This document shows, piece after piece, positions 6,042 to 7,800 of a DNA stretch of 7,800 bases; positions within the stretch are counted from its first letter, which is position 1, and every line of letters starts with the position of its first letter. A program made the position numbers and the translations under genes. The DNA is from CAZSAA01 sp964604915 (lineage in GTDB: Bacteria > Patescibacteriota > Patescibacteriia > Patescibacteriales > UBA12465), in contig CAZSAA010000031.1 in NCBI GenBank assembly GCA_964604915.1, forward strand, positions 1-7,800, in the 5' to 3' direction. A model generated the notes under the pieces. That model saw only the letters and a list, made by a program, of their open reading frames with translations. It was not told where the DNA came from and did no database searches.

Positions 6042-6070
6042 TTTACAAAGTATATTATATATAATATACT
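6042..6070 (+). promoter_or_regulatory. Promoter of the nitroreductase gene
   Basis: TTTACA (6042-6047) and TATACT (6065-6070) are separated by exactly 17 bp, predicting a start near 6077 and a leader of about 56 nt. The -10 box and nearly the whole spacer lie inside the 22-bp palindrome, so repression by a dimer bound there is expected. Confidence 0.65.
6049..6070. promoter_or_regulatory. Perfect 22-bp palindrome, probable HxlR operator
   Basis: The 11-nt half AGTATATTATA (6049-6059) is followed directly by its exact reverse complement (6060-6070), with no spacer. HxlR-family operators are AT-rich dyads of this kind lying between or over promoters. It overlaps the -10 boxes of both divergent promoters. 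A smaller related dyad, TATATT-A-AATATA, lies at 6024-6036 between this site and hxlR and could be a secondary site. Confidence 0.7.
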
Positions 6071-6082
6071 GCATATAGTCAA
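6054..6082 (-). promoter_or_regulatory. Promoter of hxlR
   Basis: On the minus strand TTGACT (6082-6077) and TATAAT (6059-6054) are separated by 17 bp, close to the sigma70 consensus. The start is expected near 6047, giving a leader of about 32 nt. It overlaps the opposing nitroreductase promoter, so the two probably cannot be occupied together. Confidence 0.65.
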
Positions 6083-6120
6083 GACTAAGCCGTTGTCTTG
6101 GTAAAAATGGAAATAACGGC
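6080..6120 (+). promoter_or_regulatory. Possible H-type RNA pseudoknot in the nitroreductase leader
   Basis: Stem 1 is CAAGAC (6080-6085) with GTCTTG (6095-6100). Its 9-nt loop contains GCCGTT (6089-6094), which is the exact complement of AACGGC (6115-6120). Connecting loops are TAA and a 14-nt A-rich stretch, lengths compatible with a classic H-type pseudoknot. The second stem ends 12 nt before the start codon, where it could affect ribosome access. It matches no riboswitch class I recognise. Confidence 0.3.
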
Positions 6121-6132
6121 ATTTGCAAAGAT

Positions 6133-6765
6133 ATGGAAAAAGAGATAATCGCCGCCTTGAATTGGAGGGAAGCGGTAAGTTTGTTTGATAAGGAGAAGCA
6201 GATTCCGGAAGATAAGCTGCGGGCTATCCTAGAGAGCGGTCGTTTAGCGCCGAGCAGCTATGGCATCGAACCGTGGAAGTTCTTGGTGATAAGGGATGGG
6301 GAAATAAGGAAGAAGATCCAAGCGGCCGGCTATGGCCAGCCAAGGATAACTGATTCCTCTGTCCTTATCGTTCTAGCGAGGCGTACTGACGCCAGGGAAA
6401 GCCTGACGGACGGCATCGTGCAAAGGACAGCCAAGGCTAGGGATGTATCAGAGGAATCCCTCTCTAGCCTGAGGAATGAGTTGCAAGGATTGATCGATTC
6501 GCTCGACGACGTTAGTTTAGATTCCTGGGTGAGGGCGCAGGTATATATACCGCTCGGGATAATGATGGAGTCCGCCTCATTGCTTGGGATAGATTGCGCG
6601 GCGATGGAAGGGTTTGTGCCCGACCAAGTCGATGAGATATTGGGCTTACCAGTGAAGAACTTAAAATCCACCCTCATGCTATCGCTTGGATATCGGGCGA
6701 AGGACAATAAACCCCGACCTAAGGCAAGGCGGGAACTTACGGAGGCAATCGAGTATATAGGATGA
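6133..6765 (+). CDS. Nitroreductase-family FMN-dependent NAD(P)H oxidoreductase
   Basis: This 210-residue protein resembles NfsB-type nitroreductases (E. coli NfsB is 217). Recognisable segments: the N-terminal phosphate-binding region around R12 (RxxxSLFD), the flavin-site segment LAPSSYGIEPWKFLVI (38-53), MEGF (158-161) followed by LGLP (170-173), and a basic C-terminal PKARRE (196-201) matching the FMN-phosphate lysine/arginine of NfsB. The enzymes form flavin-containing homodimers and reduce nitroaromatics, quinones or similar electrophiles with NAD(P)H. The natural substrate is unknown. The Ser equivalent to NfsB S12 appears to be A14. The gene is divergent from an HxlR regulator and probably induced when that repressor reacts with an electrophile or oxidant. 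The start at 6133 lacks a Shine-Dalgarno and shows the GAT-ATG context. Confidence 0.93.
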   Translation: MEKEIIAALNWREAVSLFDKEKQIPEDKLRAILESGRLAPSSYGIEPWKFLVIRDGEIRKKIQAAGYGQPRITDSSVLIVLARRTDARESLTDGIVQRTAKARDVSEESLSSLRNELQGLIDSLDDVSLDSWVRAQVYIPLGIMMESASLLGIDCAAMEGFVPDQVDEILGLPVKNLKSTLMLSLGYRAKDNKPRPKARRELTEAIEYIG

Positions 6766-6771
6766 TAATAG

Positions 6772-6805
6772 AGAAGACGCCAGGATAACGGCGTCTTCTT
6801 TTCTT
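6772..6805. terminator. Intrinsic terminator between nitroreductase and greA
   Basis: AGAAGACGCC (6772-6781) and GGCGTCTTCT (6790-6799) form a perfect 10-bp stem with an 8-nt loop. On the plus strand TTTCTT follows, a good terminator for the nitroreductase gene. It also lies just after the greA stop on the minus strand, where the downstream tract TCTATTATC is poorer in U, so termination of greA there is less certain. Confidence 0.8.
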
Positions 6806-7310
6806 ATACCTCGATCTTGATTATCTTATATACTGATTCACCTTTGGGCGTCCTTATCGACACGCTTTCTCCGGCCGTCTTGCCGAGCAGGGCATTGCCG
6901 ATCGGGGAGCGGTGCGAGATGATATTGGCGCCGGGATCGGATTCTTCCGAGCCGAGGATGCGGTATCGCCTGATCTCTCCGTTTATTTCCAGCGTTACCA
7001 GATGTCCGACCTCTATCCTATGACTGTCGGCTCTGGCCTGGATTATCTCCGCCTTTTTAAGTAGGTCCTCAGTCTCGTCTATCCGCCGGTTTATCCCTCG
7101 TAATCTCGCTTTAGCTAGCTGATATCCGGCGTTTTCCGAGAAGTCGCCCATAGCGGCCAGCCGCTTTACTTCAGCTGATTCGCGCGGACGCTTTATATCT
7201 TTAAGGTATCTTAATTTCTTTTCCAGTTCCTCGTATTTTTCCTGGGTTATGAGGTTATCGGTTTCGCGCCGAGGCGCTCTTTGTTCGGATTTCCTGGTTG
7301 GTACTCTCAT
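6804..7310 (-). CDS. greA: Transcription elongation factor GreA
   Basis: This 168-residue protein has both Gre domains. The N-terminal coiled coil (about 22-92) carries the catalytic tip GDFSENAGY, with D56 and E59 matching D41 and E44 of E. coli GreA. The C-terminal FKBP-like domain (about 98-168) contains SPIGNALLGKTAGESVSI and ends TPKGESVYKIIKIEV. GreA enters the RNA polymerase secondary channel and stimulates cleavage of backtracked RNA. Compared with the 158-residue E. coli protein, it has about 18 extra N-terminal residues rich in Arg/Lys (starting MRVPTRKSEQ), a type I associate with Candidate Phyla Radiation genomes from memory. No internal ATG lies between the start and the coiled coil, so the extension is probably real. 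No convincing promoter or Shine-Dalgarno is seen upstream. Confidence 0.96.
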   Translation of the reverse strand: MRVPTRKSEQRAPRRETDNLITQEKYEELEKKLRYLKDIKRPRESAEVKRLAAMGDFSENAGYQLAKARLRGINRRIDETEDLLKKAEIIQARADSHRIEVGHLVTLEINGEIRRYRILGSEESDPGANIISHRSPIGNALLGKTAGESVSIRTPKGESVYKIIKIEV

Positions 7311-7332
7311 ATTCGTCTGATTAGTGCCTATG

Positions 7333-7355
7333 TCTCATCTTATCATAAAATGAGA
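7333..7355. repeat. Short inverted repeat upstream of greA
   Basis: TCTCAT (7333-7338) and ATGAGA (7350-7355) are exact inverted copies separated by 11 nt. They lie between greA and the terminator of the upstream minus-strand gene. A TATGAT (7347-7342, minus strand) in the spacer could be a -10 box, but no -35 fits. It could be an operator or a chance match. Confidence 0.3.
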
Positions 7356-7387
7356 GGATAAAAAAGGCCGGACTCTTGGTCCGGCCT
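7355..7387 (-). terminator. Intrinsic terminator of the right-edge minus-strand gene
   Basis: AGGCCGGAC (7365-7373) and GTCCGGCCT (7379-7387) form a perfect 9-bp GC-rich stem with a 5-nt loop. Reading leftward it is followed by TTTTTTATCC. It lies 12 nt after the stop codon of the gene ending at 7400 and separates that gene from greA. Confidence 0.9.
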
Positions 7388-7399
7388 AGCCTATTTTCC

Positions 7400-7800
7400 T
7401 TAACTTCTCGCTCTCCTGGCTCTGTCGCTACGAGGATGCCGGCGGTGCTTGCCGAAGGTTTTGACCTCGGCTTTAGCGATCTTCCATAGCGTATTGGCAT
7501 CTAGATTGAATTTTTCGTAGCTCGAGTATATTTCATCCATATCCAGGATGCTCGAATTGATATAGAAGAGGTCGTTCGCCCTGATTCCGCAGAGCCAGGG
7601 ATATTCTTCCGACAATTGGTCGGCTATCGCGCTAACGTCTACGTATTTCGCTACGCGCCCGATATCCGAAAAAGCGATCGGCCGTCCGGCTGATTCAAAC
7701 TCTTTGGCAGTCTGAATCTTTTCCCAGGCCCTTTCCGAGACATCAGCGATATTCTCGAATTTCCTAATCAATCGGTTAACTTCGCGATTATAGTTTCCGG
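7400..7800 (-). CDS. Hypothetical protein, N-terminus beyond the window
   Basis: I do not recognise this protein. A TTG at 7771 could serve as start (123 residues), but the frame stays open to the window edge with plausible coding sequence (NREVNRLIRKF), so the gene probably begins outside. At least 132 codons are visible. It appears soluble, with no membrane segment or signal peptide in the visible part. It is mostly helical in character with alternating charged and hydrophobic residues, and includes EEYPWLCGIRANDLFYINSS near the middle. The last ~16 residues are strongly basic (KHRRHPRSDRARRARS), which might contact nucleic acid or an acidic partner. It has its own strong terminator, so it is not clearly in an operon with greA. 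Function unknown. Confidence 0.65.
   Translation of the reverse strand, partial: GNYNREVNRLIRKFENIADVSERAWEKIQTAKEFESAGRPIAFSDIGRVAKYVDVSAIADQLSEEYPWLCGIRANDLFYINSSILDMDEIYSSYEKFNLDANTLWKIAKAEVKTFGKHRRHPRSDRARRARS

Noticed and set aside
6107..6148. 13-codon upstream frame overlapping the nitroreductase start
   Set aside because: It lacks a ribosome site and the T at -1 of the other starts, and its peptide shows no leader-peptide features. The ATG falls in the A-rich loop by composition.
1..7800. CRISPR arrays, tRNA or rRNA genes, insertion sequences, phage or toxin-antitoxin genes
   Set aside because: I saw no spaced direct repeats, tRNA-like cloverleaf, transposase motifs, terminal inverted repeats or toxin-antitoxin pairs; all sizeable genes are chromosomal housekeeping or stress genes.

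Overview
The window looks like a piece of a small bacterial genome with mixed base composition. Genes are packed tightly, with 1-nt gaps or short overlaps inside the operon. The best guess is a member of the Patescibacteria (Candidate Phyla Radiation). This rests on the GreA with a short basic N-terminal extension, the very short SufD, the sparse Shine-Dalgarno sequences and the minimal SUF operon. It is an inference from protein style, not a proven assignment.

Layout. Positions 1-146 are non-coding. They hold a hairpin with a U-tract on the minus strand, a tandem decamer and a plausible minus-strand promoter, which together could form a ~70-nt small RNA. A Nudix hydrolase (147-599, +) follows, with a possible intrinsic terminator inside its own 3' end. 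Next comes the main unit, rrf2-sufC-sufB-sufD-sufS-sufU (657-5573, +). It starts at a sigma70-type promoter whose -10 box is overlapped by a perfect 10-bp inverted repeat, the expected operator of the Rrf2 regulator, and it ends at a bidirectional terminator (5607-5640). An HxlR-type repressor (5698-6015, -) and a nitroreductase (6133-6765, +) then diverge from a shared intergenic region. There a perfect 22-bp palindrome covers the -10 boxes of two good opposing promoters, and the nitroreductase leader could fold into an H-type pseudoknot. A terminator separates the nitroreductase from the convergent greA (6804-7310, -). Finally an unrecognised minus-strand gene (7400-7800) runs off the right edge and has its own strong terminator.

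Functionally, SufS removes sulfur from cysteine, the SufU-like protein accepts it, and SufB-SufC-SufD assemble the Fe-S cluster. The Rrf2 protein carries three cysteines placed like those of [2Fe-2S] IscR-type sensors and probably adjusts operon expression to Fe-S status. The HxlR/nitroreductase pair is a standard stress- or electrophile-inducible flavoenzyme module.

No wholly new multi-gene system is evident. The observations most worth following are the start-codon context (T at -1 before all ten start codons), the insert-less SufU, the minimal SufD, the leader pseudoknot and the orphan minus-strand promoter-terminator pair at the left edge.
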